Positions 1 to 8,610 of a DNA stretch of 22,500 nt are shown piece after piece. Origin of the DNA: Prorocentrum cordatum. Taxonomy: Eukaryota > Sar > Dinophyceae > Prorocentrales > Prorocentraceae. Each line of letters begins with the position of its first letter. Within the stretch, counting starts at the first letter, position 1. Location of the stretch: contig CAUYUJ010006280.1 in NCBI GenBank assembly GCA_963575745.1, positions 380,418 to 402,917 of the forward strand, read 5' to 3'. A program made the translations under genes and the position numbers. The notes under the pieces were generated by a model that was given only the letters and a program-made list of their open reading frames with translations, made no database searches and was not told the DNA's origin.

Positions 1-1
1 T

Positions 2-214
2 CGTGGGTGGGTTCAGGATGCGTTACTCAAAATGAAGATGGGTAAGCAGTGATCTAAACAAGATGGGGTGGTGGTGGAGATGCTCGCGCAGCTACCCGAA
101 CAGTCTTTTGAATGTGTAGCGGAAATGTTTCGGCACTGTCTCTTGAATTCTCGAGGGGAGCAGGCCGACGACGTGTGGGGGATCCACGCGATCAATCTTC
201 TCACCAAGGCCGGC
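2..214 (+). pseudogene. Broken LINE-type reverse transcriptase fragment
   Basis: Reading from base 2 gives a stretch typical of the start of a non-LTR retrotransposon reverse transcriptase: LKMKMGK, then a TGA stop at 50-52, then DGVVVEMLAQLP, a helical stretch ending AEMFRHCLL, and VWGIHAINLLTKAG. Known members of this family have a K-x-x-K-x-G-K-A-x-G-x-D-G-x-x-x-E-x-L block followed some 40 residues later by W-x-x-x-x-x-x-L-L-x-K-x-G; order and spacing agree. The stop falls in the K-A-x-G position, and the frame runs into a CAT repeat near base 214, before the palm motifs with the catalytic aspartates. It is therefore a dead fragment whose upstream part lies outside the window. Assignment to the reverse transcriptase superfamily is fairly sure; the clade is not. 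Confidence 0.7.
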
Positions 215-225
215 CCCCATTATCA

Positions 226-228
226 TAG

Positions 229-263
<35 letters not shown>

Positions 264-404
264 GTCAGCAGCACCATCCTCATCATCATCATCATCAGCA
301 TCAGCATCAGCATCAGCATCGTCATCATCATCATCATCATCATCATTATCATCATCTTCATCATCATCGTCATCATCATCGTCGTCATCATCATCGTCTC
401 CTCC
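226..404. repeat. (CAT)n trinucleotide repeat
   Basis: About 180 bases of CAT/TCA triplets interrupted by CAG, CGT and CTT. The interruptions are mostly whole triplets, so every frame stays open: poly-His on plus, poly-Met on minus. This explains the long open frames here; no protein is supported. The repeat begins where the reverse transcriptase fragment ends. Confidence 0.95.
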
Positions 405-1075
405 CTCACACAGTCTTTCTGCCCCTTACGCGTGGTCTTTCATGCCTGGGACTACTGGCAGCGAGCAGTGCCGCGCGTGCGTGCGCCGCGCGAGGTTCGC
501 CACACGGTTCTGCCTGTTTCCTTTTTTCCTCTCGTCGTCTTGCGGGTTTTTTTTCGGATGACCCCAGGCGGAGCCCAAAATCAAGCAGACTGTTTCTAAT
601 ACATGTTTCTTTTTCTTGCCACCCGCACGCCATGCCCGCGCACCCTACTCTGCGCACCGTTGAGCGCGCTCGAAGGCCGTCACGTCGTTGCCCAGCGTCC
701 TGTGCTACGGCGTGTACAGGAGATCCACCCCGTCCGTCCGCCCGTGCTCACAGGCTACGGTCGCAGGTGCAGATGGGTTTTGATTTGCGCGCTCGTATGG
801 GAGCCGTGCCAAGCCATACCAAACATATCCGAGGGCGGGTATGTCGGTGGCCAGTGACACCGCAAAGTGAAGTTGTTTGACCTCATCTGGTGTAGTGCCA
901 ACTGCGACCAAGGACGACACTGGTCTTGAAAGGGTGTCTCGCGAGAGGAGTCCTGCTGCCTTCATGCGGAGTTTCCGCGAGCGTCTAATTTCCTGCACAA
1001 TGCATGTCCGAATGGCGTGGCCGAGGTTCGGAAATGATGACCAAGGGGGGGGCTTTTCCGAAGGGTTTTGGCGAT
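405..1075. other. No gene recognised
   Basis: This is GC-rich single-copy-looking sequence. Frames are open on both strands but show no recognisable motif, no ATG-started product with a plausible composition, and no clear splice-site pair. Confidence 0.5.
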
Positions 1076-1202
1076 CCCTCCTCCTCCTCCTTCTCCTCCT
1101 CCTTTTCCTCCTCCTCCTCCTCCTCCTCTTCCTACTCCTACTCCTCCTCCCCCTTCTCCATCTCCTCCTCCCCCTCCTCCACCTCCTCCTCCTCCTCTTC
1201 CT
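1076..1202. repeat. TCC polypyrimidine tract
   Basis: Nearly pure TCC/CTC triplets with a few TTC and TAC interruptions. Pyrimidines lie on the plus strand and purines on the minus strand. Open frames across it (poly-Ser, poly-Leu, poly-Pro; poly-Gly/Glu on minus) are artefacts of the triplet repeat. Confidence 0.95.
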
Positions 1203-1338
1203 CGGGTCGCCCACGGCCCCGGGGGAAACCGTGCAGGGGCGGGGGGGGCATCCCGCACATGTTATTGCGTGGAAGGAATGGGACGCGGAAGCGACGGCAG
1301 GGCTGTGGAGCCGTGTTCTGTCTCTTCCACGCTATGAT

Positions 1339-1509
1339 TCGGAGGTTGATAGACCTCCTACCCTGACATGTCGAGTAGCGAATTGGCCGTTTTCGGGTTC
1401 GCGAGTGGGCGTTGCAGCCGTCATTTCTGCGGGTCCAGGTCGGTCGTTTGCGGTCACAGGCCGTTTTCTCTGAAGGGTGGTTCATTGCAGGGGGGGTTGT
1501 CCACCGCCG
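1339..1509 (+). repeat. Dispersed repeat R, copy 1
   Basis: A 171-bp segment found three times in the window (also 13299-13691 and 18506-18675). It opens with a short hairpin, GGAGGT-TGATAG-ACCTCC (1341-1358), then CTACC, a variable stretch, and the conserved block GAATTGGCCGTTTTCGG, and ends near GTCCACCGCCG. The three copies agree over most of their length with scattered substitutions, and similarity stops abruptly at both ends. Neither long terminal inverted repeats nor a coding frame conserved between copies was found. Its class is unknown. Confidence 0.85.
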
Positions 1510-1636
1510 CATTGCATGCCAACTTGGCTGACCAGGTATTCCCGTTCCCTTATTTTTACAAATAGCCCGGCGAAGGACCCAACCATATGCAGATGTGAGT
1601 ACCGCAATTGTGAATACCATCCTCGCCCGCGCTCAG

Positions 1637-1844
1637 TATGTGGCCACGGCTTCCCGCCGGAGCCCGATATGCTCAGGGACACGTTCGTGGCCGTCTTCGC
1701 GGGCGCCGACGACGACAAGGACGGCGTCTCTCTCTCCGAGGAGCAAAAGCAGGAGAGGGCCTTGAGAGCCATGAGGGAGGAGGTGGCGTTGCACGTCGAC
1801 AAGGCGGAGTACGACGCCCAGGCGCGGTTGTTGAAGCAACACAA
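1637..1844 (+). CDS. Exon fragment with one EF-hand-like calcium loop
   Basis: The plus frame reads GFPPEPDMLRDTFVAVFAG, followed by a 12-residue loop DDDKDGVSLSEE and a charged helix rich in Glu, Arg and Ala (1649-1844). Loop positions 1, 3 and 5 are Asp, position 6 is Gly and position 12 is Glu, as in an EF-hand, although the usual hydrophobic residue at position 8 is Ser. An AG acceptor at 1635-1636 (GCTCAG) precedes it. The frame then runs into the 89-bp satellite, which has no constant reading frame, so the exon has no continuation. EF-hands near channel and kinase domains are common in dinoflagellates; the parent protein is unknown. This is probably a stranded exon or gene fragment. Confidence 0.4.
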
Positions 1845-2575
1845 CTATGGGGCCACGGTCCTCGTGAGGGATGTGCCGCAGTGGCCCGGGGGCGCCATGC
1901 GAACCCTGCCACTGGCGCCTTCGGTGGAGTTCCCTATGGGGCCACGATCCTCGTGAGGGGTTTGCCGAAATGGCCCGACGCCGCCGTGCGAACCCTGCCA
2001 CTGGGGCCTTCGGTGGAGCCCCCTTATGGGGCCACGAATCGTGCGGGGGGTGCGCCAAAATGGGGCGGGGCCGCCATGCGAACGCTGCCACTGGGGCCTT
2101 CGGTGGAGCTCCCTATGGGGCCACGAACCGTGCGAGGGGTGCGCCCAAATGGGGCGGGGCCGCCATGCGAACGCTGCCACTAGGGCCTTCGGTGGAACTC
2201 CCTACTGGGCCACGAACCGTGTGAGGGGTGCGCCAAAATAGGGCGGGGCCGCCATGCGAACGCTGCCGCTGGGGCCTTCGGTGGAGTTCCTTAGTTGGCC
2301 ACGAGCCGTGTGAGGGGTGCGCCAAAATAGGGCGGGGCCGCCATGCAGACGCTGCCGCTGGGGCCTTCGGTGGAGCTCCCTATGGGGCCACGGACCGCGT
2401 GAGGGGTGCACCAAAATGGGGCGGGGCCGCCATGCGAACGCTGCCACTGGGGCCTTCGGTGGAGCTCCTTATGGGGCCACGAGGCGATTGAGGGGTGCGC
2501 CAAAATGGGGCGGGGCCGCCATGCGAACGCTGCCACTGGGGAATTCGGTGGAACTCCCTATGGGGCCACGAAACT
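1845..2575 (+). repeat. 89-bp satellite array, eight units plus a partial ninth
   Basis: Units begin at about 1845, 1934, 2024, 2113, 2202, 2291, 2380, 2469 and 2558. Spacing is 89 bp throughout except one interval of 90. Each starts near CTATGGGGCCACGA, continues with GTGAGGGGTGCGCC and CGGGGCCGCCATGCGAAC, and ends GGCCTTCGGTGGAGCTCC. Because 89 is not a multiple of three, the frame changes at each unit and the Arg/Gly/Pro-rich open frames across it are not genes. Inner units are more alike than the outer ones. Minus-strand pieces of the same unit occur at 18689-18895 and 19041-19170. Confidence 0.95.
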
Positions 2576-2585
2576 GTACTGGGTG

Positions 2586-2663
2586 GGTGAAACGCAGGGA
2601 GGAGGGAGGAGGAAAAGGGGGAGGAGGGAGGAGGAGAGAAGAGGAGGAGGAGGAACGCGGGGC
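2586..2663. repeat. GGA/GGGA purine tract
   Basis: A purine-only stretch of GGA and GGGAGGA units directly after the 89-bp array. Confidence 0.85.
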
Positions 2664-2799
2664 GACGTTTCCTCAAAACGAGGACCCAACACCACAAGAT
2701 GGTTGGGATTATCCCGGCAATGCAACCTAACAACGATGTGTAGAAGCATAGCTGGAAACATTGCGTGTGGTATTCATGTAAGAGCGCTGTTGTAGAATT

Positions 2800-3163
2800 C
2801 TGGTGCATGAGCTCGTCGGTCTTCTGCTTCCGCTTGAGCTCCTCGGTCTCCGTCTGCTGATCAGCACAGCCCAGGGCCCGCAGTTGTTCATGCAAAATGT
2901 ATTCGGGGATGCGGTCGCGATGGTCCGAGAAACGTTTGGCCATTTTTTTGTTCGGCCCGTTCTTGTCCGGGCGTTCGTTTATTTCGCTTCGGTATCCGGC
3001 CGAACTGCTTCACGTGCTCGACGAGCGTTTGCAGAGGACCGCTCAATGCAGCACGCTGAGGAGCAGCGCTGTGCACTGCCGGAGTCTGAGGAGCACCGCT
3101 GTTCAATGCAGGAGGCTCAGGAGCACCGCCGCCAGACCGAGAACTACCAGCATGTCCTGGCAT
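2800..3163 (-). pseudogene. Frameshifted minus-strand gene fragment with a basic GRxPK-type domain
   Basis: Read from 3163 downward, the minus strand has three in-frame copies of a ten-residue Ala/Pro linker (pattern S-x-A-P-x-x-x-A-x-x), then LVEHVKQFGRIPKRNK and a charged stretch ending ERAEQK. The next part, AKRFSDHRDRIPEYILHEQL followed by a Glu/Lys-rich tail ending DELMHQ, is in a different frame. The change lies at a run of seven T on the plus strand (2943-2949); one base fewer would put both halves in one frame. The domain recalls the small helicase-associated-like modules (a G-R-x-P turn, basic helix, R-x-x-x-P, Leu-rich end) that recur in dinoflagellate predicted proteins; that family link is inference. 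The linker repeats are 30 bp, in register with the minus frame, which supports minus as the coding strand. It may be a single exon or a decayed copy. Confidence 0.4.
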
Positions 3164-3792
3164 TAAGGTGCGCAGTAGGCGTTGCGCAGTTCCTTTGAAC
3201 GGGAATCTTCGAAAGCAGGGCTGTAGCCAAGAAGGCTACGGGGAGGTTGATGAAGATGATGAGTCTGTGACGATGTGAGACCACAGACGCTTGATGATGA
3301 CGATCTTGAGAGTGCTGCTTCGATGAGGGAAAGAAAGAAGGAGAGAGAGCGAGAGAGATGGGATCGAGAGCTCCCGGAGGGGGGGTGTGCCCAGCCGAGG
3401 GAAAGGTGCCCCCCCCCCCCCTCCTAAGTACTGGCGACGAGGATCAAGCTGTTTAGGGGAAGAAGAAGACCCCACCTCCCCCTATCCTCCCTCCCCCGCG
3501 GCCTGAGTGGACCACCCAGGCCTGCGGAGGACGTCGTAAAGGGTCGGGTACCCAGTACAGAAATGAAGGGGGACAGGGGAGGGAGGAAAGAGTAAGGAGC
3601 CTCCCTCGTCCTGCTCCTCCTGCTCCTCCTGCTCCTTCTGTTCCTCCTACTACTGCTACTAGAAGTATTAGATTCTGGCGAAAACGTCCAGTGCACGATG
3701 GCGCCTGGGTCCGCCGTCTTGCCCTGCACGATGACAAACAGAACAAACCGGCAATCGGGTGGCGAGAAATATGACGGGGACATCCAATAAAC
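3164..3792. other. No gene recognised; short low-complexity runs
   Basis: Contains a GA-rich patch near 3327-3360, a run of C at about 3410-3422 and a CTC/CTG-rich stretch at 3600-3665. Minus-strand open frames here are Ser/Arg-rich and follow the low-complexity runs. Confidence 0.5.
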
Positions 3793-3794
3793 AA

Positions 3795-4262
3795 AATGTG
3801 GCCCGAAGAACACGAAGTGGCCTACAGTTGGCTCCGGGCATTCAAAATGTAGCCCGGGAGTAAAGTTTTGGGAAGTCGAAGAGCACGAAGTGGCTTACAG
3901 TTGGCTCCGAGCATCAAAAATGTGGCCCGGGAATGGAGTTCTGGGAAGTCGAAGAGCACGAAGTGGCCTACAGTTGGCTCCGGGCATCCAAAATTTCGCC
4001 CGGGAGCGGAGATCTGGGAAGTCGAAAAGCACGAAGTGGCCTACAGTTGGCTCCGAGAATCCAAAATGTGGCCCGGGAATGGAATTCTGGGACGTCGAAG
4101 AGCACGAAGTGGCCTACAGTTGGCTCCGAGCATCCAAAATGTCGCCCGGGAATGGAGTTTTGGGAAGTCGTAGAGCACGAAGTGGCCTACAGTTGGCTTC
4201 GGGCATTCAAAATGTGGCCCGGGAATGGAGTGTTGGGAGGTCGAAGAGCACGAAGTGTGTGG
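3795..4262 (+). repeat. 73-bp satellite array
   Basis: The motif CACGAAGTGGCCTACAGTTG recurs at 3811, 3884, 3957, 4030, 4103 and 4176, with a truncated form at 4249, exactly 73 bp apart each time. Other conserved parts are GGCTCCGRGCATCC, AAAATGTGGCCCGGGAATGG and TGGGAAGTCGAAGAG. Because 73 is not a multiple of three, the three open plus frames all read the same repeat in different phases and none is a gene. It is unrelated to the 89-bp array. A flanking duplication, GAGCCCGGCCCT, lies at about 4279-4304. Confidence 0.95.
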
Positions 4263-4835
4263 CTGTTTGCTTAAAGCGAGCCCGGCCCTGAGCCCGGCCC
4301 TCGCTGTCCGGATGCCGCCCAGACTTCCCTTCTGAGTCATCAGATGCTTTCTTTTGACACCATTAGAAACCTATGAGTCTTCGCTGTTAGGTAAAAAAAG
4401 AGCTGACAACTTCTTTCTTCGCTCGAGGAAGCAGTTGCTGAAAAACGCGAGGCTGGAATCTATGAGCCCCAGGATCGGGGCCCAGGCCCCCCCCCCCTCC
4501 AGATGGGATGGGTCCCACGATCCCTCGGCGATCCCCTCCTCCCCCAGATGGGATGGGGGGCGCGACGACGACAACGAAGACGACGGGGAACGACCTCATT
4601 CGACTTTATCGATGGGGGGTGGGCTCACCACGCCTCGCCCGCAGGGTGGGCAGGGACCCGTCGCGCGGGAGGGGGGGCCGAACTCAAGTCATCAGCATGA
4701 GGGGGGGCAGACCCTGGATCGTAGGTGTATAAATGTATGTAATTGTCTATATGCATGCATGCACATGCATATGGTTGTTAGTACTGTTTATACGTAGCGT
4801 CAGATGGAAAACAAAGTCCGTATAATACTCAGAGG
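4263..4835. other. No gene recognised
   Basis: A plus open frame spans 4354-4797 but begins at TTG and encodes an unrecognised Pro/Gly/Asp-rich sequence. It includes an imperfect duplication of CCAGATGGGATGGG at about 4499 and 4545. A TGCATGCATGCACATGCATA patch lies near 4752. No promoter, RNA or splice signals are convincing. Confidence 0.4.
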
Positions 4836-4837
4836 CG

Positions 4838-5097
4838 CCATGGTGCACAGAGGCGCCATGGTGTATACAGGAGCTGTATTGCACGCAGGGGCTTGGTTTA
4901 GACCGGTGCTGTGTTGCACATGGCAGATGTGGTGTACGCAGGCGGTGTGGTGTACACAAGCGTTGTGGTGCACGCAAGCAATGTGGTGCACACTGGCGAT
5001 GTGGTGCGCGCGGCTGCTGTGGTGTACGCAGGAGGTGTGGTGTGCACAGGCGATGTGGTGCACGCGGGCACTGTGGTGTACACGGGCGCTGTAGCGC
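4838..5097 (+). repeat. 18-bp minisatellite (GTGGTGYACRCAGGCGNT)
   Basis: The core GTGGTG recurs every 18 bp, for example at 4929, 4947 and 4965, and continues to about 5091; the upstream part is more diverged. The period is a multiple of three and the unit avoids stops, so two plus and two minus frames stay open. The plus products are hexapeptide repeats of type VVYAGG or WCTQAL. No start or flanking domain marks any of these frames as a gene. Confidence 0.9.
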
Positions 5098-5306
5098 AGA
5101 TCGCCACCTACGCGTCCCCCGTCATGTCTAGGCATTCCCAGACTGGCGCGAAACGTAACGTCATGTGCCCCCTTCACAAACCCGATGACGGCCGTTAAAA
5201 CAGTTTGTGCAAGAGGCGTTTCGTGCTCCTGCCAGGGTGCTCCTCAGCCAAGTGCATATATGCGACGGCGTGACAATGAGCTCGCTCAAGACAGACAACA
5301 TGTATC

Positions 5307-5328
5307 CTCGTAGCCATTTGGGTTCAAG
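5307..5328 (+). other. Relic dinoflagellate spliced-leader (DinoSL) sequence
   Basis: Eighteen of 22 positions match the published dinoflagellate spliced leader, including an unbroken CGTAGCCATTT core and the terminal TCAAG. The sequence sits 40 bp upstream of the ATG at 5368. In dinoflagellates the leader is added to mRNAs by trans-splicing, so a genomic copy just 5' of a coding region is the accepted mark of a processed mRNA that was reverse-transcribed and re-inserted. It is not a leader RNA gene, because the leader end is followed by CCG rather than a GT splice donor. Its AGs could serve as trans-splice acceptors today. The four mismatches suggest an old insertion. Confidence 0.8.
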
Positions 5329-5342
5329 CCGCTTTTGGTCAG
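5329..5342 (+). other. Possible second, older truncated spliced-leader relic
   Basis: CCGCTTTTGGTCAG directly follows the first relic and resembles the last 15 bases of the leader (CCATTTTGGCTCAAG) with one inserted base, one substitution and two deletions. Tandem arrays of one full leader followed by a copy lacking the first bases are known from repeated retroposition, when the AG inside the leader is used as acceptor. The greater decay of the inner copy fits an older round. On its own the match is weak. Confidence 0.35.
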
Positions 5343-5367
5343 CCCGACACGCCCGCGTGCGCTCAAC

Positions 5368-7914
5368 ATGCCCCGGGTCAGAGCCGCACCCGCAGCTCGC
5401 GCGGCTCTGCTCGCGACGCTGGTGGGCAGCGCCCTGGCGAGCCGCGGCGCGGGGGAGTCTTGTCCCAGCTCCACCGAAGACGACGCGGCCGGCCTCGCGC
5501 AGGTGCGGGTGCGGCAGCTGCACCGGCAGGCCCCTGCTCCGGCCCCAGAGTGCGAGCTGCTGACGCGCCCCGACGGCGCAGGCGGCTCCTTGAGCCTGCC
5601 CGCGGCGCAGGCGTGCCTCGACCTGGTCCGGGGGCCCGCACTGCGGGCCAAGCAGCACATGCAGGCCCTGGCTCGATACTACAAGAGCTTCTACACGTTC
5701 GCCTTGATCGCCTCAGACCCCACGGCAGGCAACTACACCTTTGACCCCGCGTTCGCAGACCTCGGCATCTTCGGGGGAGCGAATGGCGGGGCGCCTGCCG
5801 ATCTCAGCAGGGTGGACCTCGTGGGCGATTGGCAGAAGATCGCCGACGGTATCCCAGCCGAGGGCACCTACCCGATCAAGAACTGGGTCGCGCCTGCCAA
5901 CGCAGCATTTCACAAACTGCGCGACTGCCACCCTAACATCTGGGGAGAGGACCGGATTCTGCCAGTCGACCTCTTGAATGTTTTCAATCTGATGCTCACG
6001 GACATGCGTGACGAAGGAGTCAGCATTCAGATCTCTGCCGATCAAGAGAAGGCGAACATCAATGGCGAGCTCAAGCCGATTATGATGGAGCGTAAACATG
6101 GTAGCGTCATCAAGAGCATCGACCAGCAGTCTCCCTTTCGGTGGCTGACAGAGAATCTTGCCCTGTCTTCAACGTTTGCTGACAATATGTATTGTATCAA
6201 GAGCCTTGGGGGGCGCATGAACCAAGTTGTGGACGACGTTCACGCCAAGGGAGGCGGTATCTCTTACGGATTGGGGGGCTTGGGCCCGCTTGGCGGCTTG
6301 AATTCGGGTAGGGTCAGCGTGGAGTTCGAGGGAGGGGACAACGCGTCATGGGTTTGGAGAGTTGCCCTCAACTATGACAGCCTGCTGCAATTCGGCTGCA
6401 TGAATTTCGCGTGCCTGGTCGACAAAGCGCCCAAGTTGTTGAACAGATCTTTTGGGTACGGGCAGCTCGTAGAGCTCACGACCAACAGTCTGAACGAAAG
6501 CTGGAGCAGCGAGGCGCTGTCTATGCTCTTCGCCGAGACTGCGCCTCGCAGGGCCGCGCCGTCGCTGCCGAACGCAGCTCCAGAGGGCGCCTCGCTCCCA
6601 GACGATGTGTTCGCGTGGATCGGTGATCCGAGCGCCACGCTAGGGTACCTGGCATTCAGGAACCGCTCGGACGGGACGGAGTTCGGCCTGTTGAAGATCA
6701 CGACGTTCCTGCTCGAGCTCGGTGAACGTGACATCACCTTTGAATTAGCTGAAGTGATGGCCAAGGAGTGGGGGAAGTTTGTGACGGAGGCGCAGATCCG
6801 TGGTGTCACACGGCTGCTGGTGGACGTCGTGGGAAACGGTGGGGGCAAGGTGACACTTGCGTATGATTTTGTGCAGATGATGATGCCGGAGCTGACTTAC
6901 AGGCAGACGTGCGGATCTGTTCAGCGCCCGATACCGAGGGCGTACAACCTCTGGAGCAAGATCAACAAGCTTCCAGTCGAGCAGTTCCTCTCGTCCGAGC
7001 TCGGCTCTGGTTTCCAGGCAGATAGGCGGGCTGCGCTGGAGGCGGACCCCGATGATGCGGAGGCCGTTCTCAACAACATACGGGCACTTCTGAGAGCCAT
7101 GGAGAGCTTCGGGCAGCCTCTTGCGAACATCACCTCCATCTTGGCCGAGCTGGCGCCTGGCCACGTGACTTGGGAAGCGGCGTGGACGGGCTTCGAGTCG
7201 CTCGTAAGCATGTACAAGAATGGACAGTGCGCCAATCCATTTTTTGACGATAGTCAATATGAGACTGCGTACGAGCATCCTCAACTTGAGCAGCGTGGCA
7301 AGTACACCAGGAACTTCACCGCCCGGACTTACTAATGCCCAACTAACGCGCCGAGCGGCCTTGCGCACCCTTTCGAAGACATCATCCTCGTATCTGATGG
7401 CGGTTGCGGCAGCAGCTGTTACTTGGCTGCGCATACGATTTGGGCTACCGCCAGGGCATGGAGCAACCGGTCGGTGCGCTTCGCAACTTGGGGCGGCATC
7501 GGCGGATCGGCCGAGGAGAACAAGAAGACCTTGTCCCCGACCGCATTTGCGGGAGGGAGCGTTGCCAGTGACGGAGACAAGATGGTCACGCGCATCTTCA
7601 ATTGCTTGCTGGTCCAGCTCGGCCTCGCAAGCGCTGTCGGATCTCGAGAGCTTACGTCGCAACTCTTTGAAGTTTGGAACGAGATGACGTCGAATGTGCC
7701 CTTGTACTCCTGGCTGAAGCTGCCGGCCTTTACGGATAGCGAGGTCTACCAGCCGGCGTTCGGGAAAAACGCCCCTCCCGGCGAGTACGTATTCACGCCT
7801 ACGGACCTCGTTTTGCCGACCTGGTTCTCGGGTGTGAGCGGAACCGATGCATCGTTCTGGAATGTCACGCAGCTCGATGCCATGCACCAGATGGCAGCGC
7901 AGGCCTTCGAGTGA
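5368..7914 (+). CDS. Secreted S41/CPAF-like serine protease homologue with an in-frame TAA (retrogene, possibly pseudogene)
   Basis: The ATG at 5368 opens 655 codons to TAA at 7333-7335; the same frame then continues 192 codons to TGA at 7912-7914. Residues 1-24 look like a signal peptide (basic start, Ala/Leu core, ALA-S cleavage), so the protein would enter the secretory route. Features match the S41 peptidase branch shared by CPAF-type and fungal secreted proteins: LRDCHPNIWG with the probable catalytic His at residue 188; LVDVVGNGGG (about 484-493), the glycine-rich S41 strand-turn; and, beyond the stop, LVSDGGCGSSC (about 673-684) holding the likely nucleophilic Ser, then WGGIGG. Similarity appears to run through the stop. 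No intron interrupts 2.5 kb, and a spliced-leader relic lies just upstream, so it derives from an mRNA. If TAA terminates, the product lacks its nucleophile. A 54-bp GT-AG segment (7302-7355) could remove the stop in frame. Substrate unknown. Confidence 0.8.
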
Positions 7915-8395
7915 CCGCAGGCATTTTGCACTGACAAGAGATGGTCGGTGGCAACCATCGCGCACCGTCCCAGCAATAGTGCCAGTGCTGATTTCTGACG
8001 CCCCCACTGTCGCGATTCTGCCGGAAGAGGCAGCGCCAGAGGCGCGGCAACGTCGAAGCCGGCGGGGGCTCCTCGCGGGGGAGGCCCGCTGAGGCCAGCT
8101 GGGACTCGCATCTGGCTTCATGCTTTCTCCCTTTCTCTCTGGGCCCTCGTGAGAGCCCGCTGAGGCCCGCGAGGATGATTTTTGGCCCTCGCCGCGCAGG
8201 TAGAGCGCGCGAGGAAGGCTGAGGGCTTGAGCTCCTTGGCGTGCATCCCGTGAAACCTTCGTGGGCCAATGAGCAATGAGCCCCTCAGAACATCGAGCGA
8301 GAGTTTTTTAAGCCATGATCCTTTGAGAAAAAAGCCTTCAGGGGAGGGGCCCTGAGAAAGACGAGGAACAGAGCTCCTTGGCATGTCTTTCGCGA
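7915..8395. other. 3' flank of the protease gene, no further gene
   Basis: No poly(A) tract follows the gene, as is usual for old dinoflagellate retrogenes. The segment repeats short phrases such as GAGGCCCGCTGAGGCC and GAGCTCCTTGGC (8227, 8374). A hairpin-forming stretch at 8334-8363 (CAGGG...CCCTG) recurs in altered form at 8629-8658. Confidence 0.45.
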
Positions 8396-8396
8396 G

Positions 8397-8610
8397 TGTC
8401 AGAGCAACAAGTCCTCGAGCAATGAGTTTCAGAGCAATGAGTTTCAGAGCAATGAGTTTCAGAGCAACGAGCTCCAGACTAATGAATTTCAGAGTAATGA
8501 GTCTCAGAGCAATGGATTTCAGAGCAGTGAGAGTTTCAGAGCATCGAGAGTTTCAGAACAACGAGCCTCTGAGAGTTCCAGAGCATCGGGTGACAGTTTT
8601 CAGAGCAGCG
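8397..8610 (+). repeat. 15-bp minisatellite (AGAGCAATGAGTTTC)
   Basis: Near-perfect 15-bp units at about 8419-8475 give way to diverged copies on both sides. One plus frame stays open (8383-8619) and reads a pentapeptide repeat, MSFRA. No domain flanks it, so it is listed as a repeat, although a short repetitive peptide cannot be excluded. Confidence 0.85.

Noticed and set aside
68-880. 270-codon plus frame with a poly-His region
   Set aside because: Its first part is the tail of a broken reverse transcriptase and its middle a CAT repeat; nothing after that looks like a protein.
1638-2491. Arg/Gly/Pro-rich proteins spanning the 89-bp array
   Set aside because: The 89-bp period breaks the frame at every unit, and overlapping frames read the same DNA.
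1845-4262. CRISPR array
   Set aside because: The 89-bp and 73-bp units repeat in full with no unique spacers, there are no cas genes, and the context is eukaryotic.
3868-4291. Trp/Gly-rich repeat proteins across the 73-bp array
   Set aside because: The three plus frames are phase shifts of one non-coding unit of 73 bp.
5307-5328. Spliced-leader RNA gene
   Set aside because: The leader end is followed by CCG instead of a GT donor, the match is imperfect, and no tandem copies or Sm-like site follow.
6745-8121. 458-codon minus-strand open frame opposite the protease gene
   Set aside because: It is antisense to a frame with clear S41 motifs and a spliced-leader relic, has no recognisable motif, and is expected from GC-rich codon use.
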